A stretch of 42,016 bases of DNA from Acidaminococcus hominis (GTDB lineage: Bacteria > Bacillota > Negativicutes > Acidaminococcales > Acidaminococcaceae), in the NCBI RefSeq assembly GCF_021044795.1, contig NZ_JAJNOP010000018.1; one strand, given 5' to 3'. Of the stretch, positions 33,891 through 41,937 are shown in pieces. The notes under the pieces are model-generated. The model saw only the letters and a program-made list of their open reading frames with translations. It was not told the origin of the DNA and ran no database searches. A program made the translations under genes and the position numbers. Each line of letters opens with the position of its first letter. The stretch's first letter is position 1.

Positions 33891-35225
33891 GTGAGTTTGA
33901 CCCAAGAAGATGAAAAACTGGCTGCGCATTTGCAGGCCATGATTCGCTGTGCCACCGTGTCCAACTCCGACGTGAACAAGGTGGATTGGCAGGAATTTGA
34001 AAAACTCCATGCCTTGTTTGAAAAGTTTTACCCCCATATTTACCAGCTCATGGAACTGGACAAAGTGGGGCAGGCCGGTCTCCAATTCCATTTGAAAGGA
34101 ACCGGCAGCGGCAAGCAGCCCCTGCTGCTCATGAGCCACCAGGACGTGGTGGAAATCGGCGACCGGAGCCAATGGAAATTTGACCCCTTCTCCGGGGATA
34201 TTATTGACGGCTGCGTCTGCGGCCGGGGTACCACCGACTGCAAGCACCTGCTGCTGTCCGAGCTGGAAGCCGTGGAAAACCTCCTGGCCCAAGGCTGGCG
34301 CCCGGATTACGACTTGTACCTGAGCCTGGGCTACGCAGAAGAAGTGTATCTGGAAAACGATACCGACGCTGCCCAGCGCCTGGCCGAAAACCTGGAGAAA
34401 AAAGGCATCCGCATTGGCACCATCTTTGATGAAGGCGGCTTTATCCAGCCGGAAAAAGATGGCTGGCTGTCCGCCCGCATTGGCCTGGGCGAAAAAACTG
34501 CCGTGAACTACGAAATCTACAAAGATTCCCCCGGCGGCCACTCCAGCAAGCCCGGTGCAGGAACGGCCCTGGGCGCAGTGGCCAAAGCCATTGTGAACAT
34601 CGAAACCCATCCCTTCCCGTACCGCTTGACCCCTCTGGCCAAGGACCAGCTGATTGCCAGCGCACCCCTGCAGCCCGAAGGCATCAAAGAAATCTACGCC
34701 GACCCTGAAGGACGCTGGGAGGACCTGTGCGCCCTGGCCAAGCAGAATCCGGCCCTGGACGCCTTGCTCCATACCACCATTGCCTTCACCATGGCTTCTG
34801 CCAGCACCCAGCCCAACGTGCTGCCCTCCCATGCTGCAGCCGGCTTCAGCGTCCGGGTGCTTCAGGGCGATATCGTGGAATCCGTCCAGAAATACTTTAC
34901 CCAGTTCCTGCCGGAAGGAGTCAAGATTAAGCACATTTCTGGCCTGACCCCCACGCCAACCTCCACCCCGGACAGCCACGCCTTCCGGCTTACCGAGAAG
35001 ATTCTCCACGAAATGTATGGAGAAAAAGTCCTGATGATCCCCGTTCTCATGCTGGGTGCCACCGACACCCGGTACTACCGGAACGTATCCCAGGACGTGC
35101 TCCGCTTCTCCGCCCACAAGAAAGACGCCCGGTGGGGCGAAGCCCATCAGGTCAACGAAAAAATCCCCATGGACGCTCTGCGCCCCAGCGTGGAATTCTT
35201 CGAAAAACTGTTGAAACTGTATTAA
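33891..35225 (+). CDS. M20-family metallopeptidase
   Basis: A 444-residue protein of the M20 (carboxypeptidase/aminoacylase) family. Metal and catalytic motifs: MSHQDVVE (His-x-Asp), GRGTTDCK (bridging Asp; usually DDK), YAEEV (Glu-Glu; usually DEE), the dimerisation His in PGGHSSKPG, and a late His in AHQVNEKIPMD. Such enzymes cleave dipeptides or N-acyl amino acids. Cotranscription with metQ (14 bp apart, GAGAAGGTG before the GTG start) under a SAM-I riboswitch suggests that it frees methionine from peptides or N-acyl-methionine, which is an inference. No signal peptide is seen, so it is cytoplasmic. Confidence 0.88.
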   Translation: MSLTQEDEKLAAHLQAMIRCATVSNSDVNKVDWQEFEKLHALFEKFYPHIYQLMELDKVGQAGLQFHLKGTGSGKQPLLLMSHQDVVEIGDRSQWKFDPFSGDIIDGCVCGRGTTDCKHLLLSELEAVENLLAQGWRPDYDLYLSLGYAEEVYLENDTDAAQRLAENLEKKGIRIGTIFDEGGFIQPEKDGWLSARIGLGEKTAVNYEIYKDSPGGHSSKPGAGTALGAVAKAIVNIETHPFPYRLTPLAKDQLIASAPLQPEGIKEIYADPEGRWEDLCALAKQNPALDALLHTTIAFTMASASTQPNVLPSHAAAGFSVRVLQGDIVESVQKYFTQFLPEGVKIKHISGLTPTPTSTPDSHAFRLTEKILHEMYGEKVLMIPVLMLGATDTRYYRNVSQDVLRFSAHKKDARWGEAHQVNEKIPMDALRPSVEFFEKLLKLY

Positions 35226-35230
35226 GAACT

Positions 35231-35275
35231 AAAAATCGCCCTGCAAAATCAATTGGTTTTGCAAGGCGATTTTTT
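35231..35275 (+). terminator. Terminator of the metQ-M20 operon
   Basis: AAAATCGCC (35232-35240) pairs with GGCGATTTT (35265-35273) around a second stem TGCAAAA/TTTTGCA. T run follows; A run precedes, so it may also end the convergent fic transcript. Confidence 0.9.
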
Positions 35276-35282
35276 AATTTCC

Positions 35283-36332
35283 CTACCCTTTATGCACATA
35301 CCCCGTATTGCGCCCTTGGCCTACCTTGATGAGCAACCCCGACTGCAGCAGCTGGGACAGGGTCCGTTCCACGGTAATCTTGCTGATGTCCGGACAGCGG
35401 GTCATAATCTCTTTCTTGGTGATGATGCCCACGGTCTGGTCCAGCAGCGCCTTGATGCGCTCCGTCTTGGACAGCTTTTTGGCTCCCAAATACTCCACCC
35501 GGCTCTCAAACTCCCGGTACGCCTTGAGAATAGCTCCCAGCAAGTAACTGCAAAACGGTGCATAGGTGTTCTGGTTGTCGTGCCAGCCCGTGGAACTGGC
35601 CTGGAGCGCTTCGTAATACGTTTCCTTGGAATTTTCGATAATCATCTCCAGGCTGATATACTTGCCCACAATATACCCCGCTTTGTACAGCAGCAGGGTA
35701 GTGAGCAGCCGGCTCATCCGACCGTTGCCATCATTAAACGGGTGAATGCACAGAAAATCCAGCACAAATAGGGGAATCAGCAGCAACCGGTCGATTTTTT
35801 CCTCCTGCCAGGCCTGGTTGAAACTGGCGCACAAGGCTTCCAGGGCTTCTGCCGTCTGAAAAGCAGGAACCGGGACAAACCGCGTACGCTGCTTTCCTGC
35901 CGCATCCGTTTCTGCAATCATATTGTCCGCGTCCTTATAACTGCCCCCTTGACTGCTTCCTGAAAAAGAATATAAATCCCGGTGCAGCTGCAAGATGACC
36001 CGTGGAGACAGAGAAATGTAGGGGTAACTCTCGTGGATGGTGGCAAGCACTTCCCGGTAGCCAGCAATCTCCTGCTCCGAACGATTGTGGGGCTCCGCCT
36101 TGTGGCTCACCAGCTCCTTCAGCCGCTGGTCACTGGTGAAAATACCCTCAATCCGGTTGGAAGCTCCGGTGCTTTGGATTAGGGCCACTTCAGCCAGAGG
36201 TTGCAGTTCATCTCTGTTTGCTTCAAGAAATAAATCCTGCCGCCCTTTGCACTCGTGAATGGCCGTCAGCTGCTGCAGCAGTTCCAGCGACAATAGCTTT
36301 TGCACCATCGCCTCGTAGGCAAAATCCCGCAT
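35283..36332 (-). CDS. Fic-domain protein with inhibitory motif and winged helix
   Basis: A 349-residue Fic protein. The active-site motif HPFNDGNGR begins at His197. An inhibitory (S/T)xxxE(G/N) motif, SNRIEG, is at residues 58-63, N-terminal to the Fic core, so it belongs to the self-inhibited class II. The last roughly 60 residues (GIITKKEIMTRCPDISKITV, ERTLSQLLQSGLLIKVGQG) form a winged helix-turn-helix, as in DNA-binding Fic proteins. Fic enzymes usually transfer AMP to Ser/Thr/Tyr of target proteins. ATG 36330-36332 has GGGAGG upstream. The promoter carries a large palindrome, suggesting autoregulation. No small antitoxin gene is adjacent. Confidence 0.92.
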   Translation of the reverse strand: MRDFAYEAMVQKLLSLELLQQLTAIHECKGRQDLFLEANRDELQPLAEVALIQSTGASNRIEGIFTSDQRLKELVSHKAEPHNRSEQEIAGYREVLATIHESYPYISLSPRVILQLHRDLYSFSGSSQGGSYKDADNMIAETDAAGKQRTRFVPVPAFQTAEALEALCASFNQAWQEEKIDRLLLIPLFVLDFLCIHPFNDGNGRMSRLLTTLLLYKAGYIVGKYISLEMIIENSKETYYEALQASSTGWHDNQNTYAPFCSYLLGAILKAYREFESRVEYLGAKKLSKTERIKALLDQTVGIITKKEIMTRCPDISKITVERTLSQLLQSGLLIKVGQGRNTGYVHKG

Positions 36333-36352
36333 TCCAACACCTCCCTGGAAAT

Positions 36353-36392
36353 TTTTCTACATCATTTTAACAATAAATGATGTAGAAAACAA
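36353..36392 (-). promoter_or_regulatory. fic promoter within a 15-bp inverted repeat
   Basis: TTTTCTACATCATTT (36353-36367) and its exact complement (36375-36389) are separated by 7 bases. On the minus strand TTGTTT (36387-36392), 17 bp, TAAAAT (36364-36369) forms the promoter. The operator therefore covers nearly all of the promoter. Confidence 0.85.
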
Positions 36393-36427
36393 GCAGGTGA
36401 TGCAAGAAACCTAAATAAGCACAACCA

Positions 36428-36470
36428 GCGTTCCCGTATAGGCTTTTCTTCCTATGCGGGAACGCCTTTT
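36428..36470. terminator. Hairpin terminator after the LysR gene
   Basis: A 15-bp stem with one mismatch-type pair (36428-36442 with 36451-36465), loop CTTTTCTT. CTTTT follows on the plus strand. It lies immediately after the LysR stop on the minus strand. Confidence 0.7.
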
Positions 36471-37339
36471 CATTCCCCGCTTTTCCCTTTAAACTCTCCC
36501 CAAAACGCCTTTTCCGCTTCCCCCAGCTTCCGTCCTTTTTTCCGCACCAGGCACACCTGGCTTACCAGCTGGGGCTCGTTCACGGTCCGCCGGGGCAGCT
36601 CCGGTGCCAGGTCCAGCAACGACTCGGGGACCAGGGCAATGCCCAGCCCGGAGGCCGCCCACTGGAGGCAGGTCCGGGCGTCGTCGCAGAGGCACCGGAA
36701 GGAGAGGGACGCCCCCCAGCGGTCCCCCAGGTCCCGGAGAATGGCTTCCCACCGCCGGTACACCAATAGCGGCCGCCCCGCCAGCTCCTTCAGGGTCAGG
36801 GTGTCAGGCAGGCCGTAGAGCATGGTGGCTGACCCCGCCGCCGCAAAGGCTTCCTGGGTCAGTACCGTCCGTTCCAATCCGGCAGCAGGGAAGGGGGTGC
36901 GGATTAGGGCCAGCTCAATTTTTTCCTTATCCAGAGCCTCCAGGAGCCCATACGTATTGGCCTCATACACCTGGAAGGGCACGTCCGGGTGCTCCAGGGT
37001 AAAGTGGGTCAGACCCTTGAGGAATTTTTCCCCAGTCCCGGAGGAGATGATTCCCAGCCGCAGACTACCCTTGTTTCCCGCCTGAAAACTCCGCATATCG
37101 CTTTGGGCTGCCTGCTGCAGCTCCAGTATCTTTTGGGCGTAGTCGTACAGCACCTTTCCGGCTTCGGTGAGCCGAATCTGCCGGGCTCCCCGTTCCAGCA
37201 GTTTTACCCCGCATTCCTTCTCCAGATTCTTGATTTGCAGGGACACCGGAGGCTGGGACAGGTTCAGCCGCCGGGCACCCCCGGAAATGGTGCCTTCCTG
37301 GACCACCGCCGCAAAACAAATCAGCTGTTCTGAATTCAT
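36470..37339 (-). CDS. LysR-family transcriptional regulator
   Basis: A 289-residue LTTR from ATG 37337-37339 (GGAGGAAGCGCT upstream; an open frame further upstream is not translated in this view). The winged helix is MNSEQLICFAAVVQEGTIS, ARRLNLSQPPVSLQIKNLEK, followed by the linker helix and an effector domain with LRLGIISSGTGEKFLKGL and GLGIALVPESLL. It is divergent from the ABC exporter pair, with 108 bp between starts. That spacing and the lack of a good -35 for the exporter promoter fit an activator of the exporter. The effector is unknown. Confidence 0.92.
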   Translation of the reverse strand: MNSEQLICFAAVVQEGTISGGARRLNLSQPPVSLQIKNLEKECGVKLLERGARQIRLTEAGKVLYDYAQKILELQQAAQSDMRSFQAGNKGSLRLGIISSGTGEKFLKGLTHFTLEHPDVPFQVYEANTYGLLEALDKEKIELALIRTPFPAAGLERTVLTQEAFAAAGSATMLYGLPDTLTLKELAGRPLLVYRRWEAILRDLGDRWGASLSFRCLCDDARTCLQWAASGLGIALVPESLLDLAPELPRRTVNEPQLVSQVCLVRKKGRKLGEAEKAFWGEFKGKSGE

Positions 37340-37447
37340 AGCGCTTCCTCCTATATAGAAATTAAATAGATATACACAGATGATATATAAATTATATACC
37401 ATCTCCCGTGCTATGATAAGTACAGAAATTGATGAGGGGTGAAGAAA
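37340..37447. promoter_or_regulatory. Shared LysR / ABC exporter control region
   Basis: AT-rich DNA with a TATGAT -10 (37412-37417) for the exporter but no recognisable -35. The near-palindrome TATATAAATTATATA lies at about 37384-37398, where a LysR activator would bind. Confidence 0.45.
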
Positions 37448-39226
37448 ATGTTGAAAACCTTATGGCCCTATTTTAAGGGGTATGAAAAAGAGTGCGTGCT
37501 GGCACCGCTCTTTAAATTATTGGAAGCCTTGATGAGCCTATTGGTGCCGCTGGTGGTGGCGGACATCATCGACAAAGGCATTGTGGGCGGCAATACCCAC
37601 TACATTTGGCTGTGCTTCTGGCTGATGCTGGGACTGGCCGTTTTGGAAGTGGGCTTCTCCTTTACCGCCCAGTGGTACGCTGCCAAAGGTGCCGTGGGCT
37701 TTACCACCAGCCTGCGCCAAGCCCTGTTCGACCACATCCAGGCGCTGTCCTATACCGAGCTGGACACCCTGGGCACGGACACCCTGATTACCCGGATGAC
37801 CAGCGACATGAACCAGGTCCAGACCGGTCTCAACCTGGCCCTGCGCCTGCTGCTCCGGTCCCCCTTCGTGGTGTTTGGCTCCATGGTCATGGCCTTCACC
37901 ATTGATGTGCGCTGCGCCCTGATTTTCGTGGTGGCCATTCCCATCCTTAGCGCTGTGGTGCTGGGCATTATGATCAAGAGCATTCCGCTTTTCACCAAAG
38001 CCCAGCAGGCCCTGGACCGGCTCCTGGGGACCACCCGGGAAAACCTCACCGGCGTCCGGGTAATCCGGGCCTTCTGTAAGGAAAAGGACGAAGTCAAGGA
38101 ATTTGATGAAAAAAACGAATTTCTGACCCATATGAACGAAACCGTAGGGAAACTTTCCGCCCTGATGAACCCGGCCACCTACCTGCTGGTGAACCTGGCT
38201 ACCGTGGTCCTGATTCGGGAAGGCGCCCTGCGGGTGAACCTGGGCGGCCTGGCCCAGGGCGATGTAGTAGCCCTTTACAACTACATGGCCCAGATGATCA
38301 TCGAGCTGGTAAAACTGGCAGCCCTGATCATTACCATCAATAAATCCATTGCCTGCGCTGAGCGGCTGGAATCCGTCATGCAGGTAAAGCCCGGCATGGA
38401 CTTCCCCAAAGCGGGTGTGCAGCTGACCAAGCCCCAGGCAGGAGTACCCGAAGTAGCCTTCCGGCACGTGTCCTTTGCCTATGCAGGCTCCGGCGCCGAA
38501 GCCGTTACCAATATAGACTTTGCCGCCCAGCCCGGTGAGACCATCGGCATCATCGGCGGTACTGGCAGCGGCAAATCCACCGTGGTGAACCTGATTCCCC
38601 GGTTCTACGACGCCACCTCCGGTATTGTGGAAATCGCCGGCAAGAACGTCAAAGATTACGCAGAAGGCGCCTTGCATGAACGCATCGGCGTGGTGCCCCA
38701 GCGGGCTACCCTGTTTGAGGGCAGCATCCGGGACAACCTGAAATGGGGCAAGGAAGACGCCACCGACGAGGAACTGTGGCAGGCCATAGATACTGCCCAG
38801 GCCCATGAGGTAGTGGAGGGTAAGCCCGGCCAGTTGGACTACCAGCTGGAGCAGAACGGCCGGAACCTGTCCGGCGGCCAGAAACAGCGGCTGACCATTG
38901 CCCGGGCCCTGGTGCGGAAGCCGGATATCCTGATTCTGGATGACTCCGCCAGCGCCCTGGACTTTGTCACCGACCTGAAACTGCGGCAGGCCATCAAAAA
39001 GCTGGAAGGCAATATGACCGTATTCATCGTGTCCCAGCGCACCAGCAGCGTCCGCTACGCCGACCAGATTCTGGTGCTCAGCGACGGCAAACTGGTGGGC
39101 AAGGGGACCCACGACCAGCTTATGCAGAACTGTGAAGTATATCAGGAAATCTATTATTCCCAGTACCCGGAAGAACGGCCTAAAGACCGGCCTTTGGTAC
39201 TGGATGACGAGGAGGCAGCATTATGA
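37448..39226 (+). CDS. Heterodimeric ABC exporter subunit with degenerate catalytic site
   Basis: A 592-residue ABC half-transporter: six transmembrane helices (residues about 15-310), then a nucleotide-binding domain with Walker A GGTGSGKST (about 372-380), canonical signature LSGGQKQR (about 475), and Walker B ILILDDSAS. The catalytic Glu after Walker B is Asp. This is the pattern of the degenerate-site partner in LmrCD/BmrCD/TM287-288-type heterodimers. ATG 37448 has AGGGGTG upstream. Its stop overlaps the next start (ATGA), so the two are translationally coupled. It is a likely drug or lipid exporter; the substrate is unknown. Confidence 0.93.
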   Translation: MLKTLWPYFKGYEKECVLAPLFKLLEALMSLLVPLVVADIIDKGIVGGNTHYIWLCFWLMLGLAVLEVGFSFTAQWYAAKGAVGFTTSLRQALFDHIQALSYTELDTLGTDTLITRMTSDMNQVQTGLNLALRLLLRSPFVVFGSMVMAFTIDVRCALIFVVAIPILSAVVLGIMIKSIPLFTKAQQALDRLLGTTRENLTGVRVIRAFCKEKDEVKEFDEKNEFLTHMNETVGKLSALMNPATYLLVNLATVVLIREGALRVNLGGLAQGDVVALYNYMAQMIIELVKLAALIITINKSIACAERLESVMQVKPGMDFPKAGVQLTKPQAGVPEVAFRHVSFAYAGSGAEAVTNIDFAAQPGETIGIIGGTGSGKSTVVNLIPRFYDATSGIVEIAGKNVKDYAEGALHERIGVVPQRATLFEGSIRDNLKWGKEDATDEELWQAIDTAQAHEVVEGKPGQLDYQLEQNGRNLSGGQKQRLTIARALVRKPDILILDDSASALDFVTDLKLRQAIKKLEGNMTVFIVSQRTSSVRYADQILVLSDGKLVGKGTHDQLMQNCEVYQEIYYSQYPEERPKDRPLVLDDEEAAL

Positions 39227-41016
39227 CGGACAAAAAGAACCTGAACCAAGAAGACGAAAAGCTCTTGGAAGAATTGCCCCAGGACGAAAACGTCACCAGC
39301 CTGACCACCCTGAAAAAAGTCCTGAACGTCATTGACGCCTACCGGATTCTTCTGGTCCTTAGCATCGTGCTGGCCGGCGTCAGCGTGGTGCTGCAGCTGT
39401 ACGTACCCGTGCTCTTTGGCCGGGCCATCGACGGCATCGTAGGTGCCGGCCGGGTGGACTTCGCCCTGGTAGGCCGGTATCTTACCCGGATTATCGCCCT
39501 GGTGGCCCTGTCCAGCCTGGCCACCCTGATTATGAACCTCATCAACAACCGGCTGACCTACCGCACCGTCCGGGATATCCGGGCCAAGGCCATCCGCCAA
39601 ATCCAGGTGCTCCCCCTGTCCTATTTGGACGGCCAGAGCATCGGCGACCTGGTGCAGCGGGTCATTGCCGATGTGGACCAGGTCTCTGACGGCCTGCTGC
39701 TGGGCTTTACCCAATTGTTTACCGGCATCATCACCATCCTGGTGACTCTGTACATCATGTTCACCAAGAACGTGGAAATCTCCCTGATGATCGTGGTGCT
39801 GACCCCCGTCAGTTTCTTCGCCGCCAAGTTTATCGCCACCCATTCCTACCATATGTTCCGCCAGCAGACCGCCGTTCGGGGCCGCCAGACCGCCCTGATC
39901 AACGAAATGGTGGGCAGCGAAAAAGTGGTGAAGGCCTTTCGGCACGAAGCCAAAGCCTCGGAACAATTTGACGTCCTGAACAAAGACCTGCAGCATTATA
40001 CCCAGCACGCCCTGTTCTACAGCTCCTTGACCAACCCCTCCACCCGTGCCGTCAATAACGTCATCTACGCCCTGGTGGCCCTTTTGGGCGCCTTCCGGAT
40101 CCTCAGCGGCACCATTACCGTAGGCGACCTGACCGTACTGCTGTACTACGCCAACCAGTATATGAAACCCTTTACCGACATCAGCTCCGTAGTCACCGAG
40201 CTCCAAAACGCCATGGCCTGCGCCGCCCGGGTATTTACCCTCATCGACGCCCAGCCCCAGAGCCCGGATCCCCAGGCGCAGCTGGCCTTTAAAGACGGCA
40301 AAATGGATATCCAGCACGTGTACTTCTCCTACGTAAAAGACAAGAAACTCATCGAAGACTTCAACTTCCACGTAGAACCCGGCCAAACCACCGCCATCGT
40401 AGGACCCACCGGCTGCGGCAAGAGCACCTTCATCAACCTGCTGATGCGCTTCTACGACGTGGACCAGGGCACCATCTCCATCGACGGCCAGGATACCCAG
40501 ACCGTGGACCGCCATTCCCTGCGGAAAACCTACGGCATGGTCCTCCAGGAAACCTGGCTGAAACAGGGCACCATCCGGGAGAACATCGCCTTTGGCAAAC
40601 CCGGCGCCACCGAAGAAGAAATCATCCATGCCGCCAAAGAAGCCCACAGCTGGGAATTTATCCGCCGGCTGCCCCAGGGCCTGGATACCGTAGTGGACGA
40701 TGACAGCCTGAGCCAAGGCCAGAAACAACTCCTGTGCATCACCAGAGTCATGCTGGCCCTGCCGCCCATGCTCATCTTGGACGAAGCCACCAGCTCCATC
40801 GATACCCGCACCGAACTGAGAATCCAGGCCGCCTTCGCCAAACTCATGAAAGGCCGCACCAGCTTCATCGTAGCCCATAGACTCTCCACCATCCGCAGCG
40901 CCGACCAGATTCTTGTGATGCGGGACGGCAAAATCATCGAACAAGGCACCCACGACACCCTCATGGCCCAAAACGGCTTCTATACACAACTGTATAACTC
41001 CCAGTTTGCACAATGA
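39223..41016 (+). CDS. Heterodimeric ABC exporter subunit with catalytic Glu
   Basis: A 597-residue partner of the preceding gene: a polar N-terminus of about 35 residues, six transmembrane helices, then Walker A GPTGCGKST (about residue 395), signature LSQGQKQLL (non-canonical, Gln for Gly), Walker B LILDEATSS with the catalytic Glu, and the H-loop VAHRLSTIR. The two polypeptides together make one consensus ATP site (this Walker B with the partner's LSGGQ) and one degenerate site, as in LmrCD. The start codon overlaps the upstream stop. Confidence 0.94.
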   Translation: MTDKKNLNQEDEKLLEELPQDENVTSLTTLKKVLNVIDAYRILLVLSIVLAGVSVVLQLYVPVLFGRAIDGIVGAGRVDFALVGRYLTRIIALVALSSLATLIMNLINNRLTYRTVRDIRAKAIRQIQVLPLSYLDGQSIGDLVQRVIADVDQVSDGLLLGFTQLFTGIITILVTLYIMFTKNVEISLMIVVLTPVSFFAAKFIATHSYHMFRQQTAVRGRQTALINEMVGSEKVVKAFRHEAKASEQFDVLNKDLQHYTQHALFYSSLTNPSTRAVNNVIYALVALLGAFRILSGTITVGDLTVLLYYANQYMKPFTDISSVVTELQNAMACAARVFTLIDAQPQSPDPQAQLAFKDGKMDIQHVYFSYVKDKKLIEDFNFHVEPGQTTAIVGPTGCGKSTFINLLMRFYDVDQGTISIDGQDTQTVDRHSLRKTYGMVLQETWLKQGTIRENIAFGKPGATEEEIIHAAKEAHSWEFIRRLPQGLDTVVDDDSLSQGQKQLLCITRVMLALPPMLILDEATSSIDTRTELRIQAAFAKLMKGRTSFIVAHRLSTIRSADQILVMRDGKIIEQGTHDTLMAQNGFYTQLYNSQFAQ

Positions 41017-41093
41017 TGGGGGAGAATACCTACCAAGTAATTTCCCGCTGCCAAGCTGAAAGAAACCTCCCAGCTGGGCAGCCCGTTAGAACG

Positions 41094-41164
41094 CAGCTGC
41101 AGAAATCCCTTGCTGCAGCTGAAAAAGACCCTCCCGGGCCAACACCACCCAGGAGGGCCTTTCC
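41094..41164 (+). terminator. Terminator region after the ABC exporter operon
   Basis: Two hairpins in series: CAGCTGCAG (41094-41102) / CTGCAGCTG (41113-41121), followed by five As, then CCCTCCCGGG (41129-41138) / CCCAGGAGGG (41148-41157), followed by CCTTT. The T run is short. Confidence 0.65.
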
Positions 41165-41249
41165 CTATTTACATAAAGAGGACAAAATTTCACAGGATGT
41201 TGTCAATCTGTTTAGAAGTTGGTTAGAATTCTGCCGTATCCTAAAGAAA

Positions 41250-41630
41250 ACCAAAAAGAGAAGGGGAGAACCCCATCCCGGTCCTGCTTTAGAATTAGGG
41301 CAGGACCGACCTTCCCCTTTTCCTGTTCGTACCAAGTGACGAACAGGTAAGTGGAAGGCAAGCGGCCGTAGGCCGCTAAAACCTGGATGGGGGACGGTGC
41401 TGGTCTGTGCAGCAGGTGGTTTGATAGTTAATGTAGTGGTGACACTATACTAACGATTACCAATTGACCAGTACATTCCTAGAACGCTTCCTGCAAGAGT
41501 GTAGGAAGTGTCGCCGCAAGGCGACGAAGGAAGTTTATCCAAGTATTTGCGGCCGCAGGCCGCTGCCTTCCCACAACAACAGCAGTCCAATGTGGGAAGG
41601 TGGGGCGCGCAGCGCCTCGGATGGGCCACT
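41250..41630. repeat. Mosaic hairpin-repeat region R4
   Basis: GGTCCTGC / GCAGGACC (41280-41307); CCTGTTCGT (41322-41330) / ACGAACAGG (41339-41347); AGCGGCC (41361-41367) / GGCCGCT (41371-41377); the TTGATAGTTAATGTAGTGGT block (41421-41470); GTGTCGCC-gcaag-GGCGAC (about 41508-41525); GCGGCC-gca-GGCCGC (41549-41563); CTTCCCACA (41567-41575) / TGTGGGAAG (41591-41599); GGCGC-gca-GCGCC. Against R3 and R2b the stems differ, yet both arms change together. Confidence 0.8.
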
Positions 41631-41738
41631 CATTCCCAAAAACACCTCTATACTTTTCGCAGAAAAGTATAGGACGTTACCTACCTCAAGTCACGTCTGT
41701 AATAACCCTATAAAATCTATCTTCAGGAGGTAAACCCC

Positions 41739-41867
41739 ATGCTCCACACCCTACTGCATGGATACGACTCCCCGGAGGGCAAAATATTCCCAAAAACACC
41801 TCTATACTTTTCGCAGAAAAGTATAGGACGTTACCTACCTCAAGTCACGTCTGTAATAACCCTATAA
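41739..41867 (+). CDS. Small ORF 1 in the tandem repeat (42 codons)
   Basis: ATG 41739 follows AGGAGG at 8-base spacing. The peptide begins MLHTLLHGYDSPEG and reads through the hairpin of the next unit to a stop at 41865-41867. I know no homologue. It could be a real peptide, a translated leader, or a chance frame in a repeated ribosome-binding region. Confidence 0.35.
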   Translation: MLHTLLHGYDSPEGKIFPKTPLYFSQKSIGRYLPQVTSVITL

Positions 41868-41892
41868 AATCTATCTTCAGGAGGTAAACCCC

Positions 41893-41937
41893 ATGCTCCA
41901 CACCCTACTGCATGGATACGACTCCCCGGAGGGCTAA
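41893..41937 (+). CDS. Small ORF 2 in the tandem repeat (14 codons)
   Basis: The same ribosome site and the same first 14 codons (MLHTLLHGYDSPEG) as ORF 1, but one A-to-T change makes the 15th codon TAA. The conserved start and the differing end suggest that, if translated, only the first 14 residues matter. Confidence 0.3.
   Translation: MLHTLLHGYDSPEG

Noticed and set aside
39154..41013. 619-codon minus-strand frame, and a similar one at 37538-39112
   Set aside because: Shadows of the ABC exporter genes with Gly/His/Gln-rich composition typical of antisense frames.
41013..41339. 108-codon plus-strand frame after the ABC operon
   Set aside because: It runs through two terminator hairpins and into repeat region R4, and its Pro-rich sequence is an artefact of hairpins.
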